A stretch of 64,000 nucleotides of DNA from Gordonia amicalis NBRC 100051 = JCM 11271 (GCF_000332995.1 NZ_BANS01000015.1:1-64000); one strand, 5' to 3'; counted from the stretch's first letter, positions 17,686 to 27,109 are shown. Notes: a model not told the origin generated them from the sequence alone. Made by a program: numbers and translations.

Positions 17686-18594
17686 ATGCGAGCGAATTTC
17701 ATCATCAGCGAGGTTCTCCACGGACTCCGCCGCAACGCGACCATGACCATCGCGATGATCATCACGACGGCGATCACGCTGGGCATGTTCGGCGGCGGTC
17801 TGTTGGTGATCCAGATGGCCGACAAGAGCCAGAAGATCTTCCTCGACCGGGTGGAGATGGAGTTCTACCTCAATCCTGAGATCACCGAACGCGATCCGCA
17901 GTGTGATGCGGACCCGTGTGCGCAGTTGCGCCAGGGACTCGAGAACGAGCCCGGGGTCACCTCGGTGACGTACCTGGACAAGGACGAGGCCTACAAGCGT
18001 GCGAAGGAGATCTTCGCCAACAACCCCGACCTCGCCGAGAACATCGTCGAGGGCACGCTGCCGGCGTCGTTGCGGGTCCGCGTCTCCGACCCGGCACAGT
18101 TCGACGCCGTGCTCACCAAGTACGCGGGCCGAAAAGACATGGGCGTGGACGCTTTCAAGGACGATCGCAAACTGGTGCAACGTATCTTCAGCGTGCTCGA
18201 CGGCGTGCGGAACGCGACCTTCGCGATCGCATCGGTGCTCGCGATCGCGGCGATCCTGTTGATCATCAACACCGTTCAGATCGCTGCCTTCACCAGACGG
18301 ACCGAGGTGTCGATCATGCGCCTGGTGGGCGCGACGCGGTGGTACACGCAGTTGCCGTTCCTGCTGGAGGCGGTGGTGTCCGCCCTGGCCGGTTCGCTGT
18401 TGGCGATCGGTGGTCTGCTGCTCGCGAAGAAGTTCTTCTTCGACACGGCGTTGAAGGAGTTGTACGGCGTCAGCTTCTTCGCCCGCATCGAGCTGACCGA
18501 CGTGCTGTTCGTGGCGCCCTGGCTGATCCTCGGCGGAATTGTGTTGGCGGGTGCGACGGCATATGTCACCCTTCGTGTGTACGTCCGTGAGTGA
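17686..18594 (+). CDS. ftsX: Cell division membrane protein FtsX
   Basis: Predicted 302-residue transmembrane partner of FtsE. Helix 1 spans about 20-45, then comes a large extracellular loop (about 48-170) with a Cys pair in QCDADPCAQ as in mycobacterial FtsX, and three C-terminal helices (about 180-205, 225-250, 275-298) in the MacB-like arrangement. The extracellular loop is the docking site for the hydrolase RipC (family knowledge). Its TGA overlaps an upstream in-frame extension of smpB. Confidence 0.95.
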   Translation: MRANFIISEVLHGLRRNATMTIAMIITTAITLGMFGGGLLVIQMADKSQKIFLDRVEMEFYLNPEITERDPQCDADPCAQLRQGLENEPGVTSVTYLDKDEAYKRAKEIFANNPDLAENIVEGTLPASLRVRVSDPAQFDAVLTKYAGRKDMGVDAFKDDRKLVQRIFSVLDGVRNATFAIASVLAIAAILLIINTVQIAAFTRRTEVSIMRLVGATRWYTQLPFLLEAVVSALAGSLLAIGGLLLAKKFFFDTALKELYGVSFFARIELTDVLFVAPWLILGGIVLAGATAYVTLRVYVRE

Positions 18595-18662
18595 GCGGAC
18601 CCGCTGCTGCCGTTGTGGCGCGGCCAGTACGATTACCGGTTCGACGAGGAGGTGAGTGCGCG

Positions 18663-19136
18663 ATGCCCAGGGAAAAGGGACGCAACGTGATTGCGACGAA
18701 CCGCAAGGCGCGGCACAACTACACCATCCTCGACGTCTACGAGGCCGGCATCGTCCTCGTCGGAACCGAGGTGAAGAGCCTGCGCGCCGGAAAGGCGTCG
18801 CTCGTCGACGCCTTCGCCACCATCGACGACGGTGAGGTCTGGCTGCACGCCCTGCACATCGCCGAGTACGGCCAGGGCTCGTGGACCAATCACGCGGTCC
18901 GGCGTAAGCGCAAACTGCTGATGCATCGTCGTGAGATCGACAACCTGATCGGCAAGATCCGAGACGGCAACCTCACGCTCGTGCCGCTCTCGATGTACTT
19001 CAGCGATGGTCGCGTGAAGGTCGAGCTGGCGCTGGCCCGCGGTAAGCAGGCCCACGACAAGCGTCACGACATCGCCAAGCGGACCGCGCAGCGTGAGGTC
19101 GAGCGTGAGGTCGGCCGTCGGGTGAAGGGGATGTGA
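18663..19136 (+). CDS. smpB: SsrA-binding protein SmpB
   Basis: Predicted 157-residue partner of tmRNA in trans-translation. The OB-fold core shows [35 protein letters not shown] and the basic C-terminal tail [16 protein letters not shown] that enters the empty mRNA channel. ATG at 18663 is chosen with GAGGAGG 11 nt upstream, and MPREKGR is a usual start. The frame is open back to the ftsX stop but that region is not conserved. The tmRNA gene lies 1.1 kb downstream. Confidence 0.95.
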   Translation: MPREKGRNVIATNRKARHNYTILDVYEAGIVLVGTEVKSLRAGKASLVDAFATIDDGEVWLHALHIAEYGQGSWTNHAVRRKRKLLMHRREIDNLIGKIRDGNLTLVPLSMYFSDGRVKVELALARGKQAHDKRHDIAKRTAQREVEREVGRRVKGM

Positions 19137-19159
19137 CCTCACCTTCGGTGAGATAGCCG

Positions 19160-19525
19160 TCAGGCGGCCCGGTCGAGACGAGTGCCCTCGTCCGCGGGTG
19201 CGGTCGCGGGGGCCTCGACGGCTGCCACCCGTGCGCGACGGTAGGTCCGCTCGTACTGTTCGACGTCGGCACGTCGCAGCGGGGGAGTCATCGGATCCGA
19301 CGAGATGATCATGTCGTCGGAGTGCTGCTCGCTGAGTGTGATCTGCAGCCGGAAAGCAGCGATGGACAGGGCGAACAGCACTGCCACCGCCAGGCCGAAC
19401 GGCCATGCCGGCGCACCGATGCCGCCGGCCAGGGACACCACGAAGAGTCCCAGGAAAAGGAATCCGAGAAGCATCACCAGGTACCCGGCGAATGCGTACG
19501 ACTTCGAGCTGGATGCATTGTGCAC
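19160..19525 (-). CDS. Two-helix membrane protein divergent from TetR
   Basis: Predicted 121-residue protein with two close hydrophobic segments (about 9-31 and 38-60), then a charged cytosolic tail rich in Arg and Glu (RRADVEQYERTYRRARV). The GTG at 19525 has AGGAGG nine nt upstream. It is transcribed away from a TetR gene across an operator array, so it is the probable target of that repressor. No known domain was recognised. Confidence 0.65.
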   Translation of the reverse strand: MHNASSSKSYAFAGYLVMLLGFLFLGLFVVSLAGGIGAPAWPFGLAVAVLFALSIAAFRLQITLSEQHSDDMIISSDPMTPPLRRADVEQYERTYRRARVAAVEAPATAPADEGTRLDRAA

Positions 19526-19549
19526 GTCCACCAACCTCCTTGTTGAGAA

Positions 19550-19612
19550 TTGATCGCTACATCTCATGTATCGATACACCGACTGTAGCGCTACACTATA
19601 TGTAGCGCTCGA
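19550..19612. promoter_or_regulatory. Operator array with 17-bp period between divergent genes
   Basis: Four copies of a TGTA(T/G)CG(A/C)TACA-like 12-mer start at 19550 (TTGATCGCTACA), 19567 (TGTATCGATACA, perfect palindrome), 19584 (TGTAGCGCTACA, perfect palindrome) and 19601 (TGTAGCGCT plus degenerate end), each exactly 17 bp after the last. The array fills the space between the divergent small membrane protein and the TetR gene and would allow cooperative binding of several dimers. Confidence 0.7.
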
Positions 19613-19664
19613 TGGGCGCGTGATATTCCTGAAGCACCGGATTCGACGACGAAGGGTTCCGCGG

Positions 19665-20210
19665 GTGCCTGCTGACAGCGGCTCGAAGATCATCACGGCT
19701 GCGCTGGAGTTGCTGCGCGCGAAAGGTCCGGCCGGGGTGACGATCGAGGCGGTCGCAGCTCATTCCGGCGTCGCCCGCACCACCATCTATCGGCGTCACC
19801 GCAACCGGGACGAGATGCTGACCGCCGCGCTCGTCGCCGTGGGAACGCCGCCGGCCCTCGACGAGGATCTGTCCGGTGAGCAGCGACTCAGGTGGGTGGT
19901 CCGGCAGGCGGCATCCATGGTGTCCGACGGCATCGGATTCGGCGGCATGGCGGCGCTGATCACCGATGCCGATCCCGCGTTCACCGAGATCTTCCGAACC
20001 GTGCTGTCCAAGCACCGCGCCGATCTCGCCGCCGTCATCGACGACGGCAAGGGCCGTGGTCTCGTGGCGTCGACCGTGGACCCGGACGCGCTGCTCGACG
20101 GGATCGTCGGGACGCTCGTGGCCGAAAAGGCCAGGTCGGGGAGTGTGGGCGACGACTGGGAGAACCGTGTCGTCGAGCTGTACGCCCCGCTCGTGCTCAG
20201 CCGGGAATAG
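19665..20210 (+). CDS. TetR-family transcriptional regulator
   Basis: Predicted 181-residue repressor. The N-terminal helix-turn-helix reads GVTIEAVAAHSGVARTTIYRRHRNRDEML (split over about residues 22-50), typical TetR; the remaining all-helical ligand and dimer domain is not assignable to a subgroup. The GTG at 19665 with GAAGGG 8 nt upstream is favoured; the open frame extends further up into the operator array. It likely represses itself and the divergent membrane protein. It ends 62 bp before the tmRNA gene. Confidence 0.75.
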   Translation: MPADSGSKIITAALELLRAKGPAGVTIEAVAAHSGVARTTIYRRHRNRDEMLTAALVAVGTPPALDEDLSGEQRLRWVVRQAASMVSDGIGFGGMAALITDADPAFTEIFRTVLSKHRADLAAVIDDGKGRGLVASTVDPDALLDGIVGTLVAEKARSGSVGDDWENRVVELYAPLVLSRE

Positions 20211-20272
20211 ACTCCGCTGTCCGACTTGTTAGACTGAAGTACTCGCTGACTTCGGTCGGCGGGTTCCTCCTC

Positions 20273-20645
20273 GGGGCTGATCGGTTTCGACTACGTGCGT
20301 CGAGGTAGGGGAAGCGTGTCGGTGCAGGCTGGAGACCACCGTATAAGCGTCGCAGCAACCAATTAAGCGCCGATTCCAATCAGCGCGACTACGCCCTCGC
20401 TGCCTAAGTAGCGACGGCTAGTCTGTCGGCCCGGATTTTGCTCCCGAATCCGGATGCCGGCATCATCTCAGGGAGCTCACCGTCCTCGCCGGTCGCGGGC
20501 GAGGTCGGAACATCAAACAGCGACTGGGATCGTCATCTCGGCTTGTTCGCGTGACCGGGAGATCCAAGTAGAGACATAGCGGACTGCACACGGAGAAGCC
20601 CTACCAACACGACGGAGGACCCGGGTTCAATTCCCGGCAGCTCCA
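20273..20645 (+). ncRNA. ssrA: Transfer-messenger RNA (tmRNA, SsrA)
   Basis: The 5' end GGGGCTGATCGGTTTCGAC and the 3' T-arm and acceptor (GGGTTCAATTCCCGGCAGCTCC plus A, split here over 20623-20645) pair as the tRNA-like half. The tag frame runs from GCC at 20369 to TAA at 20405-20407 and codes ADSNQRDYALAA, close to the mycobacterial ADSHQRDYALAA. CCA is not encoded. It works with SmpB to free stalled ribosomes and mark the product for proteolysis. Confidence 0.95.
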
Positions 20646-20650
20646 CGGCG

Positions 20651-20684
20651 AAGCGCCCCACCTGTTCGCAGGTGGGGCGCTTTT
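20651..20684 (+). terminator. Rho-independent terminator of ssrA
   Basis: AAGCGCCCCACCTG (20651-20664) pairs with CAGGTGGGGCGCTT (20669-20682) around a TTCG tetraloop, followed by further T residues, five bases after the tmRNA end. Confidence 0.9.
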
Positions 20685-20853
20685 GCGTACAGCGGTTGGA
20701 CACGTCACTCGCAACGGCACCGTAGGATTTGCTGGTCACTTCCGCAGCCCTTCCCATGAACTCGGAAACAGCGTGGGGTCAGTTCGGGAATCTGAGCTGA
20801 CCTCAAACCTCGAGTTCGGCGAAAGCCGGGTGCTGGTTCTCCGGATGCCTATC

Positions 20854-21009
20854 TCAGTAGTAGTGCGCTCGACCGCCCACCGCGCGCCCGGTGGCACCGA
20901 GGATCGCCAGGATCGCGCCGATCACGGCGATGATGATGCCCAGGGTCCACAGGATCGGGATGCCGAAGATGAATCCGAGAACTAGAAGGATGATTCCGAG
21001 GATGATCAC
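20854..21009 (-). CDS. Small membrane protein, DUF6131-like
   Basis: Predicted 51-residue protein of two hydrophobic segments, VIILGIILLVLGFIFGIP and TLGIIIAVIGAILAILG, ending in a short basic Gly-rich tail GRAVGGRAHYY. This is the pattern of the DUF6131 family, common in mycolic-acid bacteria. The GTG at 21009 starts exactly at the first hydrophobic helix; the frame stays open to 21135 but without conserved sequence. Function unknown. Confidence 0.65.
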   Translation of the reverse strand: MIILGIILLVLGFIFGIPILWTLGIIIAVIGAILAILGATGRAVGGRAHYY

Positions 21010-21193
21010 CGCGCACACTCCGGGGTTCGGTGTTACAGGATGCTCGACGCTGCTGCAAGCGATTCTCACCTTACTCCCGTCACATCCGGTGGTGCGCCAA
21101 ATGATGCCGGACGTCGGATCCAGGTCTGCGGGCACGTGGGCAACACCCGATTGATACGGCGGATCTCGACAGCGGGCGGTCTCGGCCGGCGGC

Positions 21194-22069
21194 TCAAGCC
21201 GCCGTGGCGTCGGCCAGCGCGTTCTCGCGGTGACGGCGTCGCTTGCTGATGACGCCGTGGGTCGGGCTGAACAGGAAGACGAGCAGGAACAGGATGCCTT
21301 GCACCAGAACGACCATGCCGCCGGGCGAGGTGTCCTGGTAGTACGACACGTACAGGCCGATGACGCCGCACAGTGCAGAGGTGACCGGAGCGATGATGAG
21401 CATCCGGCTGAATCGGTTGGTGAGCAGCTGCGCGGTGGCGCCGGGGATGATCAGCATCGCCACCACCAGCACGATGCCGACGACCTGCAGGGCGGTCACG
21501 GCGGTCAGGGCGAGTAGGGCGAGGAGTGCAGCGCCGAGGAGTCTCGGACTCAGACCGATGGCGAAGGCGTGCGTGGGATCGAAGGCGTAGAGAGTGAAGT
21601 CGCGGCGCTTGAGCAGGAGGATGACCGCGACGATGGCGCCGAGGATGGCGATCTGGATGAGGTCGGACGTCGAGACGCCGAGCAGATTGCCGAAGATGAT
21701 GTGGTTCAGATCGGTCTGGCTCGGCGTCACCGAGATCAGGACCAGGCCGAGCGCGAACAGCGTCGTGAAGACGATGCCGATTGCGGCGTCCTCCTTCACC
21801 CGCCCGCCGTCGCGGACCGCGCCGATCATCGTCACCGCGAGGAATCCGAAGACGGCCGCGCCGATGGCGAACGGGATTCCGACGATGTAGGCGAGGACCA
21901 CGCCGGGCAGCACCGCGTGGGAGACCGCGTCACCCATCAGCGACCAGCCGATGAGCACCAGCCAGCAGGACAACAGGGCGCACACCACCGACGAGATCAG
22001 CGTCGCCCACAGCGCACGCGTCATGAACGCGTAGGCGAACGGGTCGAGGAGGTAGTCGACGATGCTCAC
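21194..22069 (-). CDS. Metal ABC transporter permease (manganese/zinc type)
   Basis: Predicted 291-residue ABC-3 family permease with eight or nine membrane helices. The conserved region SLMGDAVSHAVLPGVVLAY (about 43-61) contacts the ATPase; the C-terminus is basic and cytosolic. It is the last gene of a three-gene leftward operon (binding lipoprotein, ATPase, permease) whose members overlap by 4 bp each. Metal preference is judged from the binding protein. Confidence 0.85.
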   Translation of the reverse strand: MSIVDYLLDPFAYAFMTRALWATLISSVVCALLSCWLVLIGWSLMGDAVSHAVLPGVVLAYIVGIPFAIGAAVFGFLAVTMIGAVRDGGRVKEDAAIGIVFTTLFALGLVLISVTPSQTDLNHIIFGNLLGVSTSDLIQIAILGAIVAVILLLKRRDFTLYAFDPTHAFAIGLSPRLLGAALLALLALTAVTALQVVGIVLVVAMLIIPGATAQLLTNRFSRMLIIAPVTSALCGVIGLYVSYYQDTSPGGMVVLVQGILFLLVFLFSPTHGVISKRRRHRENALADATAA

Positions 22070-22821
22070 GATGCCTCTCCTTGGCGGTCGCGTTCGAGCG
22101 GGTCGAGTCCGAAGGCGCGCACGAGATTGTCGGTGGTGATGACCTCTTCCGGAGCGCCCTGGGCGACGACCCGGCGCATCAGCAGGATCGCCTCGTCGGC
22201 GAGCGTCGGCAGGACCTGCAGGTCGTGAGTGGAGACCAGGATCGTCACACCGGAGTCGGCGAGTTCACGCAGGAGTGCGGTGATCGTGGCCTCGGTGCGC
22301 TTGTCGACGCCGGCGAACGGCTCATCGAGCAGGAGGATCGACGCCTCCTGGGCGATGCCGCGGGCGACGAAGGCGCGCTTGCGTTGACCGCCGGAGAGCT
22401 GGCCGATCTGGCGGTCGGCGTAGTCGGTGAGTTCGACGCGGGCGAGTGCTGCGTCGACGGCGTCGTGGTCGGCGCGTCTGGGGCGTCGGGTGAAGCCGAG
22501 ATGGCCGTAGCGGCCGGTCATCACCACATCGCGTACCGACAGCGGGAACGACCAGTCGATGTCCTCGGACTGCGGTACGTACCCGACGAGGCCGGACTTG
22601 CGGGCAGCGGTCGGGCTCTTGCCCGCGAGGGTGACCGAGCCGGTGGTCGGGGTGACCGACCCGACGATGGTCTTGAACAGTGTCGACTTTCCTGATCCGT
22701 TCATGCCGATGAGGGCGCAGACGCGGCCGGTCGGCACCCGCACCGACGCGTGATCGAGTGCGAGGATTCGCCCGTAGCGCACGGTGACGTCGTCGACCTG
22801 GATTGCCTGCGAGGTGATCAT
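22066..22821 (-). CDS. Metal ABC transporter ATP-binding protein
   Basis: Predicted 251-residue ABC ATPase. Walker A GMNGSGKST (about 38-46), Q-loop VPQSEDIDW (about 83), signature LSGGQRKR (about 142) and Walker B LLLDEPFAGVD (about 163) are all present. The ATG at 22821 overlaps the stop of the binding protein gene by 4 bp; its own end overlaps the permease start. The frame is open further upstream inside the binding-protein gene but that is not this product. Confidence 0.9.
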   Translation of the reverse strand: MITSQAIQVDDVTVRYGRILALDHASVRVPTGRVCALIGMNGSGKSTLFKTIVGSVTPTTGSVTLAGKSPTAARKSGLVGYVPQSEDIDWSFPLSVRDVVMTGRYGHLGFTRRPRRADHDAVDAALARVELTDYADRQIGQLSGGQRKRAFVARGIAQEASILLLDEPFAGVDKRTEATITALLRELADSGVTILVSTHDLQVLPTLADEAILLMRRVVAQGAPEEVITTDNLVRAFGLDPLERDRQGEAS

Positions 22822-23744
22822 CGGTTGTCTCCCGTCAGTCCCGACACGATGGTCCGGGCGTCGTGGCGGATCAGGTCGAGGTAGGTGGGCACGGGGCCGT
22901 CGGCCTCCGAGAGGGAGTCGACGTACAGGGTGCCCCCGAAGCGGGCGTCGGTGGCGCCGACGACCTGCTGCATCGCTGCGTCGGAGACGGTCGACTCGCA
23001 GAAGACAGCCGGCACCCGGTTCTTGCGCACGAAGTCGATGGTCGCGGCGACCTGCTGCGGGGTGGCCTGCTGCTCGGCGTTGACCGGCCAGATGTAGCGC
23101 TCGGTGAGCCCGGCGTCGCGTGCGAGGTAGGAGAAGGCGCCTTCGCAGGTGACCAGTGCGCGTTCGTTGGGCGGCAGGTGGTCGAGTGCGGAGACCAGTT
23201 CGGTCTGCACCTGCTGCAACTGTTTCTTGTACGACGCGCCGTTCGCCGCGAAGATCTCGGCGCCCTCGGGGTCGAGGTCGGTGAAGGCGTCGACCAGGTT
23301 GTCGACGTAGATGCCGACGTTGACCGGACTCATCCATGCATGCGGATTCGGTTTGCCCGCATAGGCATCCGAGGCGATGTCGATCGGTGCGATGCCGTCG
23401 CCGGCCACGACGTGCTCGACGTCGAGGCCCTCGACGAACTGCCCGAACCAGGCCTCGAGGTTGAGTCCGTTGTCGACGACGAGGGAAGCCGTCGCCGTGC
23501 GTCGGACGTCGCCGGGTGTTGGTTCGTAGCCGTGTATCTCCGCGCCGGGTTTGGTGATCGACTCGACGCGGAGACGGTCGCCGGCCACGTTCGACGCGAT
23601 GTCGGCGAGCACGGTGAACGTGGTCAGCACGACCTTCTCGTCGGGGAGCCGGCTGGAGAGGGTGCAGCCCGAGATGAGAATCCCGATCGCAGCGATGAGT
23701 GCGCCGACTGGCAGGAGTCGGCGGGCAGCGTTCAACTTGGGCAT
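22818..23744 (-). CDS. Manganese-type metal-binding lipoprotein (cluster A-I)
   Basis: Predicted 308-residue lipoprotein: signal helix (about 10-25) ending in lipobox LISGC. Metal ligands of the PsaA/MntC group are visible as His in EIHGYEPTPGD, His in NPHAWMSPVN, Glu in CEGAFSYLARDAGL, and a late Asp in YVDSLSEADG. The SEGAF-like third ligand (here CEGAF) favours manganese over zinc, where a His would be expected. It heads the operon and appears to be translated from a leaderless mRNA. Zn or Fe cannot be excluded. Confidence 0.8.
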   Translation of the reverse strand: MPKLNAARRLLPVGALIAAIGILISGCTLSSRLPDEKVVLTTFTVLADIASNVAGDRLRVESITKPGAEIHGYEPTPGDVRRTATASLVVDNGLNLEAWFGQFVEGLDVEHVVAGDGIAPIDIASDAYAGKPNPHAWMSPVNVGIYVDNLVDAFTDLDPEGAEIFAANGASYKKQLQQVQTELVSALDHLPPNERALVTCEGAFSYLARDAGLTERYIWPVNAEQQATPQQVAATIDFVRKNRVPAVFCESTVSDAAMQQVVGATDARFGGTLYVDSLSEADGPVPTYLDLIRHDARTIVSGLTGDNR

Positions 23745-23750
23745 GCCGAC

Positions 23751-23772
23751 ACTATAGTTTCGGGTCGCCGAA
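23751..23772 (-). promoter_or_regulatory. Promoter with palindrome for the metal transporter operon
   Basis: On the minus strand TATAGT (23751-23756) stands 6 nt before the ATG, so the transcript would start at or near the start codon. Immediately upstream is the palindrome TTCGG-GTCG-CCGAA (23759-23772), well placed for a metal-sensing repressor such as MntR or another DtxR-type protein. The box does not closely match published ones. Confidence 0.45.
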
Positions 23773-23925
23773 CTTTCTACCTGAGGAAGCCCTCATCTCC
23801 GTTTCCGCTGCAAACCGCCCCAGGAAGCCGCCCTGCTCAACGAGGTCGGCGACAGTATGGTCGCCCGCGGACCTGTGGCGGGTGCTTTCCGGGGGCGCTT
23901 TCCAGGGGCGGATTTCAGGGGCCGG

Positions 23926-25167
23926 TCAGATGACACCCGACGCCCGCAGCTCGGCCACCTCGTCGGCCGACAGCCCCAGCACCTCGCCGTAGACGGTCTC
24001 GTTGTCGCACCCCGGCGCGGGCGGGCCGGCGTTGCGGATGCCGCCGGGGGTGTCACTGAACTGCGGCACGACGCCGGGTCCGAGGACCGTGCGCTGCGCC
24101 CGTTCGTCGTAGTGTTCGGCGATCATCCCGCGTGCCCGCAAATGTGGGTCGGCGACCACCTCGGCGACCGTGTTGACCGGTCCCACAACGACTCCCGCGG
24201 CGCTCAGGACCTCGGTGAGTTTGTCGGGCGAATACTGCGACGACCATTCGCCGATCAGTTCGTCGAGCTCGTCCTGGTTGCGACCGCGGGCGGCGTGGTC
24301 GGCGAATCGCTCGTCGGTCGCGAGTTCGGGCCGGCCCATCGCCTGACAGAGGCGTGCGAACACCGAGTCCTGGTTGGCCGCGATGATCACATGCGTGCCC
24401 TCGCTGGTGGGGTAGAGGTTCGACGGCGCGATGCCGTCGAGGCGCGTTCCCGACGGTCCGCGCACCACGCCACCGGCGTCGTAGTCCGCGATCGCCGACT
24501 CCTGAACGGCCACACAGGATTCGATGAGCGACGTGTCCACGACCTGGCCCTTGCCGGTCACCGAACGGCGATACAGTGCCGCCAACGCGCCCTGTGCGGC
24601 GAACATCCCGGCGAGGGTGTCACCGAGCGAAAGTGCCAGTCGCGGAGGCAATTGCCCGGGATAGCCGTTGAGATACCGTAGGCCGCTCGCCGCTTCGGCG
24701 ACGGATGCGTAACCGGCACGCGTCGAATCCGGTCCGGTCTGGCCGTAGCCGGACACACGTACGACGATGATGCCCGGGTTGCGCTCGGACAACACCTCGG
24801 GACCGATGCCGAGGCGCTCGAGGGTGCCGGGCCGGAAGTTCTCGACGACGATGTCGGCGTGGTCGGCGAGCCGGAGGAAGATCTCGCGTCCACGATCGGA
24901 GCGCAGGTCGAGGGTGATCGCCTTCTTGTTGCGGCCGTGGACCGTCCAGTAGAAGCGATGGCCGTCGACCTCGGCCTGGCCCCAGGTGCGGATCGGGTCG
25001 GGCTTGCCCGGCGGCTCGATCTTGATGACGTCGGCGCCCATGTCGCCCAGGAGTCGGGCGGCATGCGGGCCCGCGATCAGGGTTCCCAGCTCGAGTACGG
25101 TGACGCCCTCGAGCGGTCCGGTCGGCGCTGCGGACCGGTCCGGCGCGGCAACGGTGTTGTCGGTCAT
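23926..25167 (-). CDS. Family III CoA-transferase (CaiB/BaiF)
   Basis: Predicted 413-residue CoA-transferase moving CoA between acyl-CoA and a free acid. The N-terminus GVTVLELGTLIAGPHAARLLGDMGADVIK (within about 20-48), the nucleophile Asp region LSLGDTLAGM (about 180-189) and NFRPGTLERLGIG are typical. It stands alone, divergent from a fadD6-like ligase with a 144-bp shared region, suggesting related control. Substrate is unknown; formyl-CoA, carnitine and alpha-methylacyl racemase relatives all share these motifs. Confidence 0.85.
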   Translation of the reverse strand: MTDNTVAAPDRSAAPTGPLEGVTVLELGTLIAGPHAARLLGDMGADVIKIEPPGKPDPIRTWGQAEVDGHRFYWTVHGRNKKAITLDLRSDRGREIFLRLADHADIVVENFRPGTLERLGIGPEVLSERNPGIIVVRVSGYGQTGPDSTRAGYASVAEAASGLRYLNGYPGQLPPRLALSLGDTLAGMFAAQGALAALYRRSVTGKGQVVDTSLIESCVAVQESAIADYDAGGVVRGPSGTRLDGIAPSNLYPTSEGTHVIIAANQDSVFARLCQAMGRPELATDERFADHAARGRNQDELDELIGEWSSQYSPDKLTEVLSAAGVVVGPVNTVAEVVADPHLRARGMIAEHYDERAQRTVLGPGVVPQFSDTPGGIRNAGPPAPGCDNETVYGEVLGLSADEVAELRASGVI

Positions 25168-25311
25168 GGAAGACAGTGTGGCGGGTCACAACCGGTGGCG
25201 CCATCACCAGGTGACCGATCCCCGGTTGGAACGAATCGCTACCGACGTTTCATTGTCGCCGATCTCCCGCTATGGTGTGTGTCGTCGAACACATACTCGG
25301 GGAGGCTTTGA

Positions 25312-27096
25312 ATGGTTGAACACGCATCGGGGACCGGGCTCTTGCCCGACATCCGTCTCGCCGACATGGCGGCGGGGGTCGCGTCACTGCGCAAGGACAT
25401 CGGGACCGTTCTGCGTGTGCTGCCGGAGATGCTGCCGAAGCCGCCGACGACCAAGATGTCGATCGGCAAACGCTTCCAGCAGTCCGTCGACAAGTACCCG
25501 GACCGCGACTTCCTGCGCTTCGAGGGCTCGTCGATCACCTACCGCGAGGCCAACGCCCGCGCCAACAGGCTCGCCGACTTCCTGACCAGGGAAGGTGTCG
25601 GCAAGGGCGACGTGGTGGCGGTGCTGTCGAAGAACCACCCCGACGTCGTGATCGCCATGCTCGGCATCGTCAAGATCGGCGCGATCTGCGGCATGATCAA
25701 CTTCCACCAGCGCGGCGCGGTGCTCGAGCACAGCCTGGGTCTGATCGGCGCCAAGGTCGTTCTCTACCAGGAGGATCTGGTCGAGGCTCTCGACTCGGTA
25801 CCGGAGAGTGCGCGTCCATCAAAGGAATTCACCTTCGAGAAGCTGTCGTCACTGACCGCGCCGTGCTCTCCCGTCAACCCGGCGGCGACGGAGACCGTCG
25901 AACTCGGGTCGACCGCGATCTACATCTTCACCTCCGGGACCACCGGATATCCCAAGGCCAGCAAGATGACCCATTACCGCTGGCTGGTGGCCATGAACGG
26001 TATCGGCGGTCTCGGCATCCGACTCCGCGGTGACGACGTGATGTACACGGCGCTGCCCTTCTACCACAACAACGCGCTCACGATCTCGCTGTCGTCGGTG
26101 CTCGCGTCGGGCGCCTGCCTCGCGATCGGCAAGCAGTTCTCTGCGTCGCGGTTCTTCGACGAACTCATCGAGAACGACGCCACCGCGTTCAGCTACATCG
26201 GTGAGCTGTGCCGGTATCTCCTTGCGCAGCCGCCGAAGCCGACCGACCGCGCACACCGAGTGCGGCTCGCCGTCGGCAACGGTCTCCGCCCCGATATCTG
26301 GGACGACTTCACCGGGCGCTTCGGCATCGACCGCATCGTCGAGTTGTACGCGGCCAGCGAGGCCAACATCGGCTTCGTGAACGTCTTCGGCCTGTCGAAG
26401 ACAGCTGGCTTCTCGCCGCTGCCGTACATCGTCGTCGAATACGACGAGGAGACCGGCGAGCCGCTGCGCGGACCCGACGGGCGGGTCAAGAAGGTCGGCA
26501 AGGGCGGCACGGGACTGCTTCTCGCACAGATCAACTCGCGCGTCCCCTTCGACGGGTACACCGACCCCAAGGCCACCGAGAAGAAGATCGTCCGCGACGC
26601 CCGCAAGAAGGGCGACCAGTGGTTCAACAGCGGCGACGTCGTCCGCGACCAGGGCTTCAACCACATCGGATTCGTCGACCGCATCGGTGACACCTTCCGC
26701 TGGAAGGGCGAGAACGTCGCCACCACCGAGGTCGAGGCCGTCCTCGATGCGCATGACTCCGTCGAAGAGGCCGTCGTGTTCGGCGTGCCGGTGCCCGGCG
26801 TCGACGGCAAGGCCGGCATGGCGGCTGTGAGCCTCCAGGACGGTCGGGAGTTCGACGCCGCCGGGTTCGCCGCGCACGTCCGCGACGGACTGCCGACCTA
26901 CGCGGTGCCGCTGTTCGTGCGGCTCGTGCCCCAGCTCGAACACACGTCGACCTTCAAGAACATGCGCACCGAACTGCGGAAGCAGGCCTACTCCGAGACC
27001 GGTGAGGACCCGATGTTCGTGCTCTCCGGTGACACCTACGTCGAGTTTTACCCGGAGTTCGTCGAGGAACTGTCGGGGTCGCGGCGCCCGGCCTGA
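25312..27096 (+). CDS. fadD6: Long-chain acyl-CoA synthetase, FadD6-like
   Basis: Predicted 594-residue AMP-dependent ligase of the FATP/very-long-chain group, to which mycobacterial FadD6 belongs. The P-loop reads YIFTSGTTGYPKASKMTH (about 203-220), with YAASEANIGF (about 346) and SGDVVRDQG...FVDRIGDTFRWKGENVATTEVE (about 440-475). The motif Y-P-K-A in place of x-P-K-G is characteristic of this group. GGGGAGG lies 6 nt before the ATG. It would activate imported fatty acids, feeding pathways that include FadE-type enzymes. Confidence 0.85.
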   Translation: MVEHASGTGLLPDIRLADMAAGVASLRKDIGTVLRVLPEMLPKPPTTKMSIGKRFQQSVDKYPDRDFLRFEGSSITYREANARANRLADFLTREGVGKGDVVAVLSKNHPDVVIAMLGIVKIGAICGMINFHQRGAVLEHSLGLIGAKVVLYQEDLVEALDSVPESARPSKEFTFEKLSSLTAPCSPVNPAATETVELGSTAIYIFTSGTTGYPKASKMTHYRWLVAMNGIGGLGIRLRGDDVMYTALPFYHNNALTISLSSVLASGACLAIGKQFSASRFFDELIENDATAFSYIGELCRYLLAQPPKPTDRAHRVRLAVGNGLRPDIWDDFTGRFGIDRIVELYAASEANIGFVNVFGLSKTAGFSPLPYIVVEYDEETGEPLRGPDGRVKKVGKGGTGLLLAQINSRVPFDGYTDPKATEKKIVRDARKKGDQWFNSGDVVRDQGFNHIGFVDRIGDTFRWKGENVATTEVEAVLDAHDSVEEAVVFGVPVPGVDGKAGMAAVSLQDGREFDAAGFAAHVRDGLPTYAVPLFVRLVPQLEHTSTFKNMRTELRKQAYSETGEDPMFVLSGDTYVEFYPEFVEELSGSRRPA

Positions 27097-27109
27097 TCGA
27101 GCGCCTCGT

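Noticed and set aside
20533-20757. Minus-strand frame containing ELPGIEPGSS across the tmRNA end
   Set aside because: This is the well-known spurious translation of a tRNA-like T-arm read in antisense.
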